This document shows positions 34,676 through 43,850 of a stretch of DNA of 64,000 bases, in pieces; the stretch's first letter is position 1; the number at the start of each line of letters is the position of its first letter. Source of the DNA: Paenibacillus sp. FSL K6-1096 (GTDB lineage: Bacteria; Bacillota; Bacilli; Paenibacillales; Paenibacillaceae); NCBI RefSeq assembly GCF_037977055.1, contig NZ_CP150274.1, positions 992,001 to 1,056,000 of the forward strand. Reading direction: 5' to 3'. The notes below the pieces were generated by a model that saw only the letters and a program-made list of their open reading frames with translations, ran no database searches and was not told the origin of the DNA. The position numbers and the translations under genes were made by a program.

Positions 34676-35587
34676 ATGGAACTCAGACAATTGCAATATA
34701 CGCTGCAGATTGCGGCAGAGCGCAACTTCTCCCGGGCCGCCGACAAGCTGCATATTGCCCAGCCCTCCCTCAGCCAGCAGCTGTCCAAGCTGGAGAAGGA
34801 GCTCGGGGTGCTGCTCTTCCAGCGCAATACCAGCTCGGTGGAGCTGACCTATGCCGGGGAGAAATTCGTTGAACAGGCCCAGGTGATTATGGATGCCGTG
34901 GAGCTGCTGAGGCAGGAGATGTCCGATATCTCCCAGCTGCGCACCGGCCGTGTGGTGGTTGGCAGTATGCCAATTACGGGAGCGCATCTGCTGCCCCATG
35001 TCCTGCCTGTCTTCAAAAGCAAATATTCCGATGTGGACATTACCCTGCTGGAGGACTCGTCCATGAATCTGGAGAAGCTGACGGCCAGCGGACAGACGGA
35101 TCTCAGCCTGCTCTCCCTGCCGCTGGAGATTCCGACGCTCGCCTACGAGGTGCTCGGCGAGGAACGGATCGATCTGGCAGTCCCGCCTGAGCATCCGCTG
35201 GCAGCGCGCGGGACGCAGGGGGTCCGCACGCTTTTGGAGGAGCTGAAGGATGAACCGTTCATTGTCCTCAAGAAAGGCCAGGGCTTCCGTAAAATGACGG
35301 TAGATCTGTGCCGGGAGGCCGGATTCGAGCCGCGGATTGTGTTCGAGAGCAATAATATGGAGACCATCCAGTCGCTGGTCGCCGCCGGTATGGGGGTTAC
35401 GCTGGTGCCGCATTTCATCGCCCGGGCGCCCCGGAGCGAATTCGTGCCGGTCTACCTTCCGCTGGCGGAGCCGGTGCCCGGCCGCACCCTGGTTATTGCC
35501 TACCGGCGCGGACGGTACTTATCCCGTGCTGCCGAAGCTTTTATCGCAACCTTCAAAGACACCGTGGCCAGTCTCGCAGACGATTAA
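34676..35587 (+). CDS. LysR-family transcriptional regulator, divergent from leuC
   Basis: 303 residues, typical length. The N-terminal winged HTH is MELRQLQYTLQIAAERNFSR through LHIAQPSLSQQLSKLEKELG; residues ~90–295 are the periplasmic-binding-like effector domain (GSMPITGAHLLPHVLPVFKS, IQSLVAAGMGVTLVPHF). AAGGAG precedes the ATG. LysR genes usually regulate the divergent neighbour, here leuCD, and themselves. A CysL/YwqM or GltC-like role elsewhere cannot be excluded. The effector is unknown; an intermediate of leucine synthesis would be logical (inference). Confidence 0.92.
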   Translation: MELRQLQYTLQIAAERNFSRAADKLHIAQPSLSQQLSKLEKELGVLLFQRNTSSVELTYAGEKFVEQAQVIMDAVELLRQEMSDISQLRTGRVVVGSMPITGAHLLPHVLPVFKSKYSDVDITLLEDSSMNLEKLTASGQTDLSLLSLPLEIPTLAYEVLGEERIDLAVPPEHPLAARGTQGVRTLLEELKDEPFIVLKKGQGFRKMTVDLCREAGFEPRIVFESNNMETIQSLVAAGMGVTLVPHFIARAPRSEFVPVYLPLAEPVPGRTLVIAYRRGRYLSRAAEAFIATFKDTVASLADD

Positions 35588-35646
35588 CCCTGGTCTTAAC
35601 CTGAAGAAAGGCTCAGGCGGCTGCAAAAATATTCTACAGACGCTCT

Positions 35647-35675
35647 TTGCAAACCCTGTGCCCCCATGGTATTCT
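35647..35675 (+). promoter_or_regulatory. Sigma-A promoter of the proBA T-box
   Basis: TTGCAA (35647–35652) and TATTCT (35670–35675) with exact 17-bp spacing, just upstream of the T-box leader. Confidence 0.65.
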
Positions 35676-35681
35676 AAAGGA

Positions 35682-35935
35682 CAAATAGTGAAACGTGCAG
35701 ACGGGACCAGTAAGAACAGGCAATGATCCGCGTGCAGAGAGTGAATTCCGGAAGGCTGGGAGAGTTCACCGCGGATGTCCGTTCCGAATCCTACCCCCGA
35801 GCGGCCTGCTGACTGCAGGACGGATACTCCCGTTACGAGAATGAAGTCGGATGAACCCTCATCAATGAAGGTGGTACCGCGGAAGTGAAACAGCTTTCGT
35901 CCTTTGCTAAGTCTTAGGATGGGGGCTTTTTGTCA
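35682..35935 (+). ncRNA. T-box riboswitch, tRNA-Pro type, ahead of proBA
   Basis: The conserved T-box AAGGTGGTACCGCGG lies at 35868–35882. Stem I has the AGTA motif (35709–35712) on its 5' side, and GAATCCTAC on the 3' side, where CCT (35790–35792) is a proline specifier codon in the expected place before a purine. Uncharged tRNA-Pro should pair with CCT and the T-box bulge and prevent termination, so proBA is expressed when proline is scarce. Confidence 0.9.
35892..35932 (+). terminator. T-box-controlled terminator
   Basis: AGCTTTCGTCCT pairs with AGGATGGGGGCT along 12 positions (several G:U) and is followed by TTTTT. The T-box antiterminator competes with this hairpin. Confidence 0.88.
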
Positions 35936-35982
35936 TTTTCGGACTATAGATGATTAACAATTCGAGAGGAAAGTGAAGGACA

Positions 35983-37086
35983 ATGACGACAAGAATTGTG
36001 GTCAAAATCGGCAGCAGCTCGCTCAGCGGACCTGAGGGCGGACTGAACCGGGACGCGGTTGCCTTCTTCGCCGCCGAGATTGCCGCGCTCCGGGAAGCGG
36101 GCAGTGAGGTGCTGCTGGTCACCTCGGGTGCAGTTGCCGCCGGATTCCGCGGCATTGGCTACTCCACGCGCCCCAAGCTGCTCCATGAGAAGCAGGCGGC
36201 AGCGGCGGTAGGTCAGGTGATGCTGATGCAGGCCTACCAGGAGGCTTTTGCGCTGCATGGCATTCCTACCGCGCAGATTCTGCTGACGCGTACCGACTTC
36301 TGCAGCCGCCGGGCGATGAACAATGCCTTGATGACTGTAGAGGAGCTGCTCCGCCAGGGTGCGGTTCCGGTGTTCAACGAGAACGATACGGTATCCGTGG
36401 ATGAGCTGAAGTTCGGGGATAACGACACCCTGTCTGCCCTGGTCGCCAATCTGCTGAAGGCCTCGCACCTGCTGGTGCTGACCGATATGGACGGCGTATA
36501 CAGCGCAGATCCGCGCAAGAACCCGGATGCGGTAAGGTATCAGCATATTGCCGAGATCACACCGGAAATCTATGCGATTGCCGGAGGCGCAGGCACCAGC
36601 GTAGGCACCGGCGGCATGAAGTCCAAGATCGATGCCGCCAAAATCGCCACACGGGGCGGCGTTCCGGTCTTCATCGGCCGGGTGACCGAGCCCGGAGACC
36701 TGTCTCTGGCGGCTGCGGGCACGGGCAAAGGCACTTATTTTGCCACCACCCTCTCCTCCTTGCCGGTCAAGAAGCAGTGGCTCGGCTTCATGTCCACCCC
36801 GCTCGGATCGCTGTATGTCGATGACGGGGCTGTAGAAGCGCTGCTGCATGGAGGACACAGCCTGCTGCCGGTCGGTGTAAGGCGAATCGAAGGAAGCTTC
36901 CATTCCGGGGATGTGGTGGAGGTCCTCGGCCCGGATGCGAAGCTGCTTGGCCGGGGCATTGTTAATTATGACGATGCCCAGCTCCGCAGCATCCAAGGCT
37001 TGCCGAGCCGGGAGATCATTTCCAAGCTTGGGGAGGTACACCGGCTTGAGGTTATCCACCGCGATGAATGGATTACCCTAAGATAA
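35983..37086 (+). CDS. proB: Glutamate 5-kinase
   Basis: 367 residues. First enzyme of proline synthesis: phosphorylates glutamate with ATP. The amino-acid-kinase domain (residues 1–260) starts RIVVKIGSSSLSGPEGGL and contains VTSGAVAAGFRGIGY, FNENDTVSVDELKFGDNDTL and the LTDMDGVYSADPRKNP block. A C-terminal PUA domain occupies about residues 275–355. Leaderless of other genes, it is first in proB-proA-proC and controlled by the T-box. The 51-bp gap to proA suits one operon. Confidence 0.97.
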   Translation: MTTRIVVKIGSSSLSGPEGGLNRDAVAFFAAEIAALREAGSEVLLVTSGAVAAGFRGIGYSTRPKLLHEKQAAAAVGQVMLMQAYQEAFALHGIPTAQILLTRTDFCSRRAMNNALMTVEELLRQGAVPVFNENDTVSVDELKFGDNDTLSALVANLLKASHLLVLTDMDGVYSADPRKNPDAVRYQHIAEITPEIYAIAGGAGTSVGTGGMKSKIDAAKIATRGGVPVFIGRVTEPGDLSLAAAGTGKGTYFATTLSSLPVKKQWLGFMSTPLGSLYVDDGAVEALLHGGHSLLPVGVRRIEGSFHSGDVVEVLGPDAKLLGRGIVNYDDAQLRSIQGLPSREIISKLGEVHRLEVIHRDEWITLR

Positions 37087-37143
37087 TCCGTGCTGCCCTG
37101 ATGTATACCTGTGCTAACATAACTTTTAATAGGGGGAATGGTC

Positions 37144-38391
37144 ATGAGTGAAGTGGTACACAAGGCCACGCTGGCAAAAGCTACAACAGGAGTATTGGCA
37201 AGCCTGACTACCGGGCAGAAGAATGAAGCGCTGCTGGCAATGGCTGCGGCCTTGATTGCCGAGGCGGATTACATTATTGCCGCGAATGCGGAGGATCTGG
37301 AGCGCGGCCGCTTGAACGGGACAGCTGAGTCGATGCTGGACCGGCTGGCGCTGGATACCGGACGGATTGCAGGCATCGCGGAGGGCCTGCAGCAGATCGC
37401 GGTGCTGCCCGATCCGGTAGGTGACCATCTGGAGACCATTGAACGCCCAAACGGCCTGTTCATTGAGAAGGTCCGCGTGCCGCTCGGAGTCATCGGTATC
37501 ATCTATGAAGCCCGTCCGAACGTAACCGTTGATGCAGCGGGACTATGCCTGAAGACCGGGAACGCAGTTGTCCTGCGCGGCGGTTCGTCCGCCCTGTCAT
37601 CCAACCGGGCCATTACCGAGGTGCTGCACCGCGCGCTGGCCGGCACTGCGCTGCCGCCGGATGCCCTCCAGCTGATCGAAGATCCGAACCGCTCCTCTGT
37701 CGATGAGATGCTGAAGCTGAACGGCCTGCTGGATGTCATCATCCCGCGCGGAGGCAGCTCGCTGATCCAGAACGTGGTGCTTAATGCCACAGTTCCTGTC
37801 ATTGAAACAGGCGCAGGCATATGCCATACTTATCTGGATGCAACTGCCAATCCCGAGATGGCAGAGCGGATCAGCATCAATGCGAAGGCCCAGCGTCCTT
37901 CCGTCTGCAATTCCATGGAGACGCTGCTCGTCCACCAGGCATATGCACAGGAGCATCTACCCGCACTTGCCGAAGCCTTCCGCGAGGCCCGGGTGGAGCT
38001 GCGCGGCTGCCCGGATACACTGGCTCTAGTCCCTTGGGCCAAGCCGGCTGCACCGGAGGATTTCGCGACCGAGTATAACGATTATATCCTGAATATCCGG
38101 ATCGTAGATTCGCTCGAAGCCGCCCTCCGGCATATCGCTGAATTCGGCACCAAGCATTCCGAATGTATCGTGACAGAGGATGCCGGGAATGCTGCTCGCT
38201 TCTTACAGGAAGTGGACGCCGCTGCCGTGTACCATAACGCCTCCACCCGGTTTACAGACGGCTTCGAATTCGGCTTTGGCGCCGAGATCGGCATCAGTAC
38301 CCAGAAGCTGCATGCCCGCGGGCCGATGGGACTGCCGGCACTCACTTCCAGCAAATACCTTGTTCATGGCTCCGGCCAGATCAGAGGGTAA
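37144..38391 (+). CDS. proA: Glutamate-5-semialdehyde dehydrogenase (gamma-glutamyl phosphate reductase)
   Basis: 415 residues. Reduces gamma-glutamyl phosphate to glutamate-5-semialdehyde with NADPH. The dehydrogenase fold has IIYEARPNVTVDAAGLC, KTGNAVVLRGGSSALSSN and the catalytic Cys in AQRPSVCNSMETLLV. The ATG at 37144 is used because AGGGGG is 8 bp upstream; the in-frame ATG at 37138 is too close to it. It works with ProB as a unit and passes the product, which cyclises to pyrroline-5-carboxylate, to ProC. Confidence 0.97.
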   Translation: MSEVVHKATLAKATTGVLASLTTGQKNEALLAMAAALIAEADYIIAANAEDLERGRLNGTAESMLDRLALDTGRIAGIAEGLQQIAVLPDPVGDHLETIERPNGLFIEKVRVPLGVIGIIYEARPNVTVDAAGLCLKTGNAVVLRGGSSALSSNRAITEVLHRALAGTALPPDALQLIEDPNRSSVDEMLKLNGLLDVIIPRGGSSLIQNVVLNATVPVIETGAGICHTYLDATANPEMAERISINAKAQRPSVCNSMETLLVHQAYAQEHLPALAEAFREARVELRGCPDTLALVPWAKPAAPEDFATEYNDYILNIRIVDSLEAALRHIAEFGTKHSECIVTEDAGNAARFLQEVDAAAVYHNASTRFTDGFEFGFGAEIGISTQKLHARGPMGLPALTSSKYLVHGSGQIRG

Positions 38392-38423
38392 TTCACTTTA
38401 AACTTATAGGGGGACTGCCAGCC

Positions 38424-39290
38424 ATGTGCCAGCAACCTGCAATTCCGTTGATTAATCATCCTATTGTTTTTTATGGCGCAGGCTCAATGGCTGAAGCCAT
38501 TGTCCGGGGAATGATCGCCCGCAATGTAGTCGAAGCGAACCGGATTATCATGCTGAACCGCAGCAGCAATGAACGCCTGGCTGAGCTTCGCAGCCGTTAT
38601 GGCGTACTTGGGTATAACAGCAGTGAGCAGAAGACTGAAGCTCTCCGCTCGGCGCCGGTGATCGTACTGGCCATGAAGCCCAAGGATGCCGCCGAAGCTC
38701 TCCGCTCCCTGGGCCCGCTGCTGTCGCCGGACCAGCTCATCATTTCCGTCATTGCCGGGCTGACCATCCGCACGATCCAGGGCTTGCTCGGAACCGCGCA
38801 GCCTGTTGTGCGCTCGATGCCCAACACCTCCAGCTCCATCGGGCTGGGCGCAACCGGCATTGCCTTCTCCAAGGAGGTTGGCGATGAGAGCCGGAAGACT
38901 GCTCTTAATATCTTTGAAGCCGTGGGGTTAACAGCGGTCATTGACGAAGAGCGGATGGAGACCTTAACCGGCATCTCCGGCAGTGGTCCGGCTTACATCT
39001 ATTACATGATGGAAGCGATGATTGCCGCAGGTATCCGCGGGGGCCTGCCGCTTGAGCAGAGCCGTGAGCTGACGGTCCAGACCGTGCTGGGCGCAGCGCG
39101 GATGGTGCAGCAGACCGGCGAAGAGCCAGCCGCTCTGCGCAAGAAGGTTACCTCGCCGAACGGCTCCACCCAGGCAGCCATCGAGGTGCTGGAACGCGGC
39201 GACTTCTTCGAGACCGTCATCTCTGCGGTCAACCGCTGTGCCGAACGCTCCCGGGAGATGGGTGCGGCGCTGGAGGATGAGCTGCATTAA
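38424..39290 (+). CDS. proC: Pyrroline-5-carboxylate reductase
   Basis: 288 residues. Last step of proline synthesis. The NADPH-binding N-terminus is IVFYGAGSMAEAIVRGMIA. The C-terminal all-helical domain holds the family signature in GSGPAYIYYMMEAM and the tetramer/active-site region KVTSPNGSTQAAIEVLE. It starts 33 bp after proA, so the whole pathway from glutamate sits in one T-box-controlled operon. A B. subtilis-type split into proBA and proI or proG is not seen here. Confidence 0.96.
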   Translation: MCQQPAIPLINHPIVFYGAGSMAEAIVRGMIARNVVEANRIIMLNRSSNERLAELRSRYGVLGYNSSEQKTEALRSAPVIVLAMKPKDAAEALRSLGPLLSPDQLIISVIAGLTIRTIQGLLGTAQPVVRSMPNTSSSIGLGATGIAFSKEVGDESRKTALNIFEAVGLTAVIDEERMETLTGISGSGPAYIYYMMEAMIAAGIRGGLPLEQSRELTVQTVLGAARMVQQTGEEPAALRKKVTSPNGSTQAAIEVLERGDFFETVISAVNRCAERSREMGAALEDELH

Positions 39291-39330
39291 TTCTCGGCCT
39301 TGTTATTGAGTTATTGAATACTTACCGCCA

Positions 39331-39374
39331 CAGCCCGCAGTTCCTTCGATGTGAAGGACTGCGGGCTGTTTGCT
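39331..39374 (+). terminator. Terminator of proBAC
   Basis: ACAGCCCGCAGT...CCTTC pairs with GAAGGACTGCGGGCTGT in a strong hairpin; the following T-run is short (TTTG). Confidence 0.7.
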
Positions 39375-39425
39375 GGTTGGGAGGCATCCTTCCGCCGCAT
39401 CCGGCGCAATCAATGGCGGCAAAAG

Positions 39426-39475
39426 AAAAAAAAGGTGCCCCCATAAGCCACATAAGTGACTTATAGGGGACACCT
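39426..39475 (-). terminator. Rho-independent terminator of asnS-dnaD
   Basis: On the minus strand AGGTGTCCCCTATAAG pairs with CTTATGGGGGCACCT and is followed by TTTTTTTTTCTTTT. Confidence 0.85.
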
Positions 39476-39531
39476 CATCCGGCCGGGCCAATGCCCTGAA
39501 CCGGTAAAATACAATAGCTACCTCGCTTCGC

Positions 39532-40290
39532 TCATCGGCCCCCGCCCCGGAACTTCTGGGCATAGGCTTTGACATCCTGGGCGTTCTTCACCCGGTTGCG
39601 GGACCATTCCAGCAGGATGCGGTCGATGTAACGGAAATGGACCTTGCCGGCGAAGACAGATTCCTTCAATGCGAGCAGGATCAGCTCCTCGGGATAGCGG
39701 TCTTCGTCCACCCAGCCGGAGATGGACTCGCATTCCATCGGGGACAGCGGACGGCCGAATTCCTTCTCGAAAATGCTGAACAGGCTGCGTTCCTGTTCAC
39801 TTTCTCTGGCTGCACCTGCAGCTGCCGGACTGCTATAGCTGTCATCCGGCACGGCAGAACGGGCATTGTGCCCGGACGCCTCAGAGACGCGCTCACTGCC
39901 GCTCCGCCCCCCTGATTCCTGCTTCACCTTCGCCAGATACGCGCCCAGCTTGGCGTACAGGCCGGAGAAGTTGTAACGCTCATAATGGATGTCCCGCAGC
40001 TCGTCGTTATCTCCGTCGATGCTGATGAACCCTTCCTTCATGAGCTTCTGCAGCTCGCCGGCAATCACCGGGATGCTGCGCCCGGTTACCGCCTGCAGCT
40101 CCTCGAGCGATGGGAAGTCAATCCCCTCGACCTGTCTGAAGGAGAGCAGGTGAATCAGCAGCATCGCCTCGCTGCCGGTCAGATTCAGCTTCCGGTAGTG
40201 CTTCAGGAGCGCATAAGGAATGACGGCCATTCCGTTCTCCAGGCCGAAGGCGGCGCCTTCACCCCAGGTATTCCAACTTGTTCCGTCCAT
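39532..40290 (-). CDS. dnaD: DnaD-domain replication initiation protein
   Basis: 252 residues. DnaD helps load the replicative helicase in low-GC Gram-positives. The N-terminal winged helix (DDBH1, residues 20–115) shows LLKHYRKLNLTGSEAMLLIHLL and the DDBH2 module near residues 165–235 has FEKEFGRPLSPMECESISGW and the YxxxIL-type RYIDRILLEWSRNRV. Between them is a Ser/Ala-rich linker (residues ~125–160). It follows asnS with a 24-bp gap, the same order as in B. subtilis. Confidence 0.93.
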   Translation of the reverse strand: MDGTSWNTWGEGAAFGLENGMAVIPYALLKHYRKLNLTGSEAMLLIHLLSFRQVEGIDFPSLEELQAVTGRSIPVIAGELQKLMKEGFISIDGDNDELRDIHYERYNFSGLYAKLGAYLAKVKQESGGRSGSERVSEASGHNARSAVPDDSYSSPAAAGAARESEQERSLFSIFEKEFGRPLSPMECESISGWVDEDRYPEELILLALKESVFAGKVHFRYIDRILLEWSRNRVKNAQDVKAYAQKFRGGGR

Positions 40291-40313
40291 ATCCAGGCCC
40301 CCTTTTCCCGTCC

Positions 40314-41609
40314 TTAAGGGTACAGACGGTACAATGTGCGAGGGAACGCAATCGTCTCACGGACATGATCCAGTCCGCAGATCCAAGCTACCGTCCGCTC
40401 CAGACCCAGGCCGAAGCCGGAGTGCGGAACGCTGCCATAGGTCCGCAGGTCCATGTACCACTGATAAGTCTCCATCGAGAGATTATGCTCCTTGAAACGG
40501 GCTTCCAGCAGCGCCGGATCATCGATACGCTGTGATCCGCCGATGATCTCCCCGTAGCCTTCAGGGGCGATCATATCCGCGCATAGCACCACTTCCGGAC
40601 GGTCAGGGTGCGGCTTCATATAGAAGGCCTTGAAGGACGCCGGATAATGGGTGATGAATACCGGACGGTCGCTCATTTCGGCGATAGCCGTCTCATGAGG
40701 AGCCCCGAAATCATCGCCCCAGGCGATTTCGTAGCCTTTTTCATTCAGGAACTTGATGGCATCATCGTAGCTGATCCGCGGGAACGGTGCCTTGATGTTC
40801 TCCAGCTTCGAGACATCGCGGCCCACTGCCTCCAGCTCGGCACGGCAGTTTGTCAGGACGGACTGCACCACGAAGCTGATGAAGTCCTCCTGCACACGCA
40901 GGCTCTCCTCATGCTCCACGAACGCCATTTCCGGTTCAATCATCCAGAACTCGATCAGATGGCGGCGGGTCTTGGATTTCTCGGCCCGGAAGGTCGGACC
41001 GAAGGAATAGACGCGCCCGAGCGCCATAGCCGCAGCTTCCATATACAGCTGTCCGCTCTGGGTCAGATAAGCATCCTCATCGAAGTACTTCGTATGGAAC
41101 AGGTTCGTTGTGCCTTCCGCTGACGTTGGCGTCAGAATCGGCGGGTCCACCTTGGTGAAGCCGTGCTCATTGAAGAACTGCTGAACCGCACGGATGATCT
41201 CCGCACGAATCACCATTACGGCCCGCTGCTTGGTGGAACGCAGCCAGAGATGGCGGTGATCCATCAGGAAGTCTACGCCATGCTCCTTTGGAGTAATTGG
41301 ATAGTTCTCGGTAATATGCAGCACCTCAATGCCCGTAACCGTCAGCTCATAGCCGGATTGGCTGCGCGGCTCCTCACGGATAATTCCGGTCACATACAGG
41401 GAGCTCTCCTGGGTAAGGCTTTTGGCATCGTCCCAGACCTGCTCGGGTACCTCAGACTTCACCACAACCCCTTGGATATAACCAGTACCGTCGCGAAGCT
41501 GCAGGAACTGAATTTTACCGCTGGAGCGCTTGTTGTTCACCCAACATCCGATGACAACACTCTCTCCGACATGCTCATTCACGTTCTTGATTACACTTTT
41601 GTTGGCCAT
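40314..41609 (-). CDS. asnS: Asparagine--tRNA ligase
   Basis: 431 residues. Class IIb synthetase: an N-terminal OB-fold anticodon-binding domain ([21 protein letters not shown]), then motif 2 ([21 protein letters not shown]) and motif 3 ([21 protein letters not shown]). The sequence matches AsnRS rather than AspRS or LysRS in the motif-3 region and in its position before dnaD. It sits 22 bp after ackA, so read-through from that unit is likely. Confidence 0.95.
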   Translation of the reverse strand: MANKSVIKNVNEHVGESVVIGCWVNNKRSSGKIQFLQLRDGTGYIQGVVVKSEVPEQVWDDAKSLTQESSLYVTGIIREEPRSQSGYELTVTGIEVLHITENYPITPKEHGVDFLMDHRHLWLRSTKQRAVMVIRAEIIRAVQQFFNEHGFTKVDPPILTPTSAEGTTNLFHTKYFDEDAYLTQSGQLYMEAAAMALGRVYSFGPTFRAEKSKTRRHLIEFWMIEPEMAFVEHEESLRVQEDFISFVVQSVLTNCRAELEAVGRDVSKLENIKAPFPRISYDDAIKFLNEKGYEIAWGDDFGAPHETAIAEMSDRPVFITHYPASFKAFYMKPHPDRPEVVLCADMIAPEGYGEIIGGSQRIDDPALLEARFKEHNLSMETYQWYMDLRTYGSVPHSGFGLGLERTVAWICGLDHVRETIAFPRTLYRLYP

Positions 41610-41630
41610 GCCTAAGATCTCTCCTCTAAT

Positions 41631-42839
41631 TTAGCCGTTAATTCCTTGCACAATACTGTATGTATCGCGTGCAATGACAAGCTCTTCGTTTGTCGGAACC
41701 ACAAGCACCTGAACCTTGGAATCAGCCGTGGAGATACGGCGCGGATCGCCGGAGCGGACCTTATTGGCTTCTGCATCCAGCTGGATTCCGAGGAACGTAA
41801 GATTGTTCAGTACTTTTTCACGCAGCAGGGAAGCATTCTCGCCAACACCGGCGGTGAACACAATGACATCTACCCCGTTCATGGCAGCAGCGTAAGAACC
41901 GATATATTTACGCAGACGGTACTCGTACATTTCAAAAGCAAGCGTCGAATTAGGCTCGCCTTTCTCCGCACCGTCAATGATATCACGCATGTCACTGCTC
42001 ACGCCAGAGATGGCCAGAAGACCGCTGTGCTTGTTCAGCATGGAGTTCACTTCACCGACAGACAGCTCTTCCTTATTCATCACATAAGGAACAACAGCCG
42101 GGTCAAGGTCGCCGCTGCGCGTACCCATCATCAGGCCTTCCAGCGGAGTCATCCCCATCGAGGTGTCCACAGAAATGCCGCCGTCTACTGCAGTTACACT
42201 GGCACCGTTACCGATGTGGCAGGTAATAATCTTGAGGTCCTGAAGCGGACGGTCCAGATACTCGGCAGCCGCTTTGCTCACGAAATCATGGGAGGTGCCA
42301 TGCGCACCATAACGGCGGACTTTGTATTTGTTGTAGAGCACTCTCGGAATGGCATACATATACGCCTTCTCAGGCATAGTCTGGTGGAAGGCGGTATCGA
42401 ACACAACCACCTGCGGCACACCAGGCATATTATTCTCGGAAGCGGTAATCCCCATCATGGCAGCCGGGTTATGCAGCGGCGCAAGGTCGAACAGCTGGCG
42501 GATCTTAGCCTTAGCATCAGCATCAACAAGTGCGGAGGTTTTGAAGAATTCACCCCCGTGTACTACACGGTGGCCCACTGCATTAATCTCGTCGGTGGAT
42601 GCAATAACGCCATGCTCCTTGTCTGTCAGGCAGGCAAGCACCTTGCGGATGGCCGTATTGTGCTCCAGAATTTCACTGACTTCAGTAACTTCCTGCTTGC
42701 CGGTCGGCTTGTGGTTCAGAATGGAGGAGTCCATTCCGATACGTTCTACCAGGCCTTTGGCCAGGACAGACTCATCTGTCATATTGTACAGCTGGTATTT
42801 CAATGAGGAACTGCCGGAGTTAATTACTAAAATATTCAT
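41631..42839 (-). CDS. ackA: Acetate kinase
   Basis: 402 residues. Converts acetyl phosphate and ADP to acetate and ATP, or the reverse. Motifs: MNILVINSGSSSLKYQLY at the N-terminus, the FDTAFHQTMPEKAY loop, GAHGTSHDFV, and the nucleotide-binding HIGNGASVTAV and FTAGVGENA. Butyrate or propionate kinase is less likely because the FDTAFHQTM acetate-pocket loop is intact. The start codon overlaps the stop of the upstream 3-hydroxybutyryl-CoA dehydrogenase (ATGA), so the two are coupled. Confidence 0.96.
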   Translation of the reverse strand: MNILVINSGSSSLKYQLYNMTDESVLAKGLVERIGMDSSILNHKPTGKQEVTEVSEILEHNTAIRKVLACLTDKEHGVIASTDEINAVGHRVVHGGEFFKTSALVDADAKAKIRQLFDLAPLHNPAAMMGITASENNMPGVPQVVVFDTAFHQTMPEKAYMYAIPRVLYNKYKVRRYGAHGTSHDFVSKAAAEYLDRPLQDLKIITCHIGNGASVTAVDGGISVDTSMGMTPLEGLMMGTRSGDLDPAVVPYVMNKEELSVGEVNSMLNKHSGLLAISGVSSDMRDIIDGAEKGEPNSTLAFEMYEYRLRKYIGSYAAAMNGVDVIVFTAGVGENASLLREKVLNNLTFLGIQLDAEANKVRSGDPRRISTADSKVQVLVVPTNEELVIARDTYSIVQGING

Positions 42840-43708
42840 ATACGGTCACCATCCTTGTCATACTTGAAGAAGCCTTCGCCCGATTTGGTCCCCAGTTGTC
42901 CGGCACGCACCATCTTCTTGAGGATGGTCGATGGACGATACTTGAGCTCGCCGTATTCACGGAACATGTTCTCAAGCGCAGCCAGGACGGAGTCCAGACC
43001 GAAGCGGTCAGCCATTTCAAGCGGTCCGTTCTGGAACTGGTAGCCGATGCGCATAGCGTCGTCAATATCTTCAGGGGAGGCAACGCCTTCCTGGAGCACA
43101 TGCATCGCTTCGTTAATGAACAGGCAAATGAGGCGTGAAGATACAAATCCTGGGGATTCGTAGATCATTACGCCTTTCTTTTCAACAATCTCATCAACAA
43201 AGGTCTTGGTATCCTCGAAGGTGCTGTCGGAGGTCTTCAGTCCGCGCACGATTTCAACCAGGTCGACCTTGCCTACAGGATGTATGAAGTGCATACCGAT
43301 TACGCGTTCCGGATACATTGTTGAGCTTGCAAGCTCTGTCAAGCTGAGCGTTGACGTGTTGCTGGCAAGAATAATGTGGCTCGGACACACCTGATCGAGC
43401 TGATTGAATACCTTTTGCTTCGCTTCCAGGTCTTCCACAATGGTCTCAATAACCATATCGCAGGAGCTCAGTTCAGCGAAATGAGTAACTTTCTGGATAC
43501 GGGAAAGAATCAGCTTCTTCTCCGCCTGGGTAATGGCCCATTTCTCCAGCTGTTTGTCGAGACTGGTCTCGATCATTTCGTAGGAGTAGTTCAGTCTTTC
43601 AGCAGTTTTCTCCACCAGCATTACATCCAGGCCTTTGGCTGCCAGCATTTCGGCAATGCCTTGACCCATTGTGCCACCGCCGATGACACCGATCTTCTTA
43701 AAATTCAT
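42836..43708 (-). CDS. 3-hydroxybutyryl-CoA dehydrogenase
   Basis: 290 residues. The N-terminal Rossmann fold binds NAD(P) (KKIGVIGGGTMGQGIAEML), and SNTSTLSLTELAS plus GMHFIHPVGKVDLVEIVRG contain the catalytic Ser-His pair. The C-terminal domain has GFVSSRLICLFINEAM. It oxidises 3-hydroxybutyryl-CoA to acetoacetyl-CoA or reduces it. B. subtilis homologue is MmgB; clostridial Hbd is also alike. Its stop overlaps the ackA start by 4 bp, an unusual pairing. Confidence 0.93.
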   Translation of the reverse strand: MNFKKIGVIGGGTMGQGIAEMLAAKGLDVMLVEKTAERLNYSYEMIETSLDKQLEKWAITQAEKKLILSRIQKVTHFAELSSCDMVIETIVEDLEAKQKVFNQLDQVCPSHIILASNTSTLSLTELASSTMYPERVIGMHFIHPVGKVDLVEIVRGLKTSDSTFEDTKTFVDEIVEKKGVMIYESPGFVSSRLICLFINEAMHVLQEGVASPEDIDDAMRIGYQFQNGPLEMADRFGLDSVLAALENMFREYGELKYRPSTILKKMVRAGQLGTKSGEGFFKYDKDGDRI

Positions 43709-43815
43709 TCTTAAGTCTCCATCCTTTCAGGTATCTATACTTCTGTATTGTACCTTGTCTGTCGTAAAAAATAAGTAGCCCGACATATAATGATATCTTA
43801 GCATGTCTGAAAAGT

Positions 43816-43850
43816 AAAAAAAAATAACCGGCATAAAGAATTATGCCGGT
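43816..43850 (-). terminator. Rho-independent terminator
   Basis: ACCGGCATAA and TTATGCCGGT pair around TTCT, followed on the minus strand by a long T-run. The stop codon of the FtsH-like gene lies inside the first arm. Confidence 0.88.
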
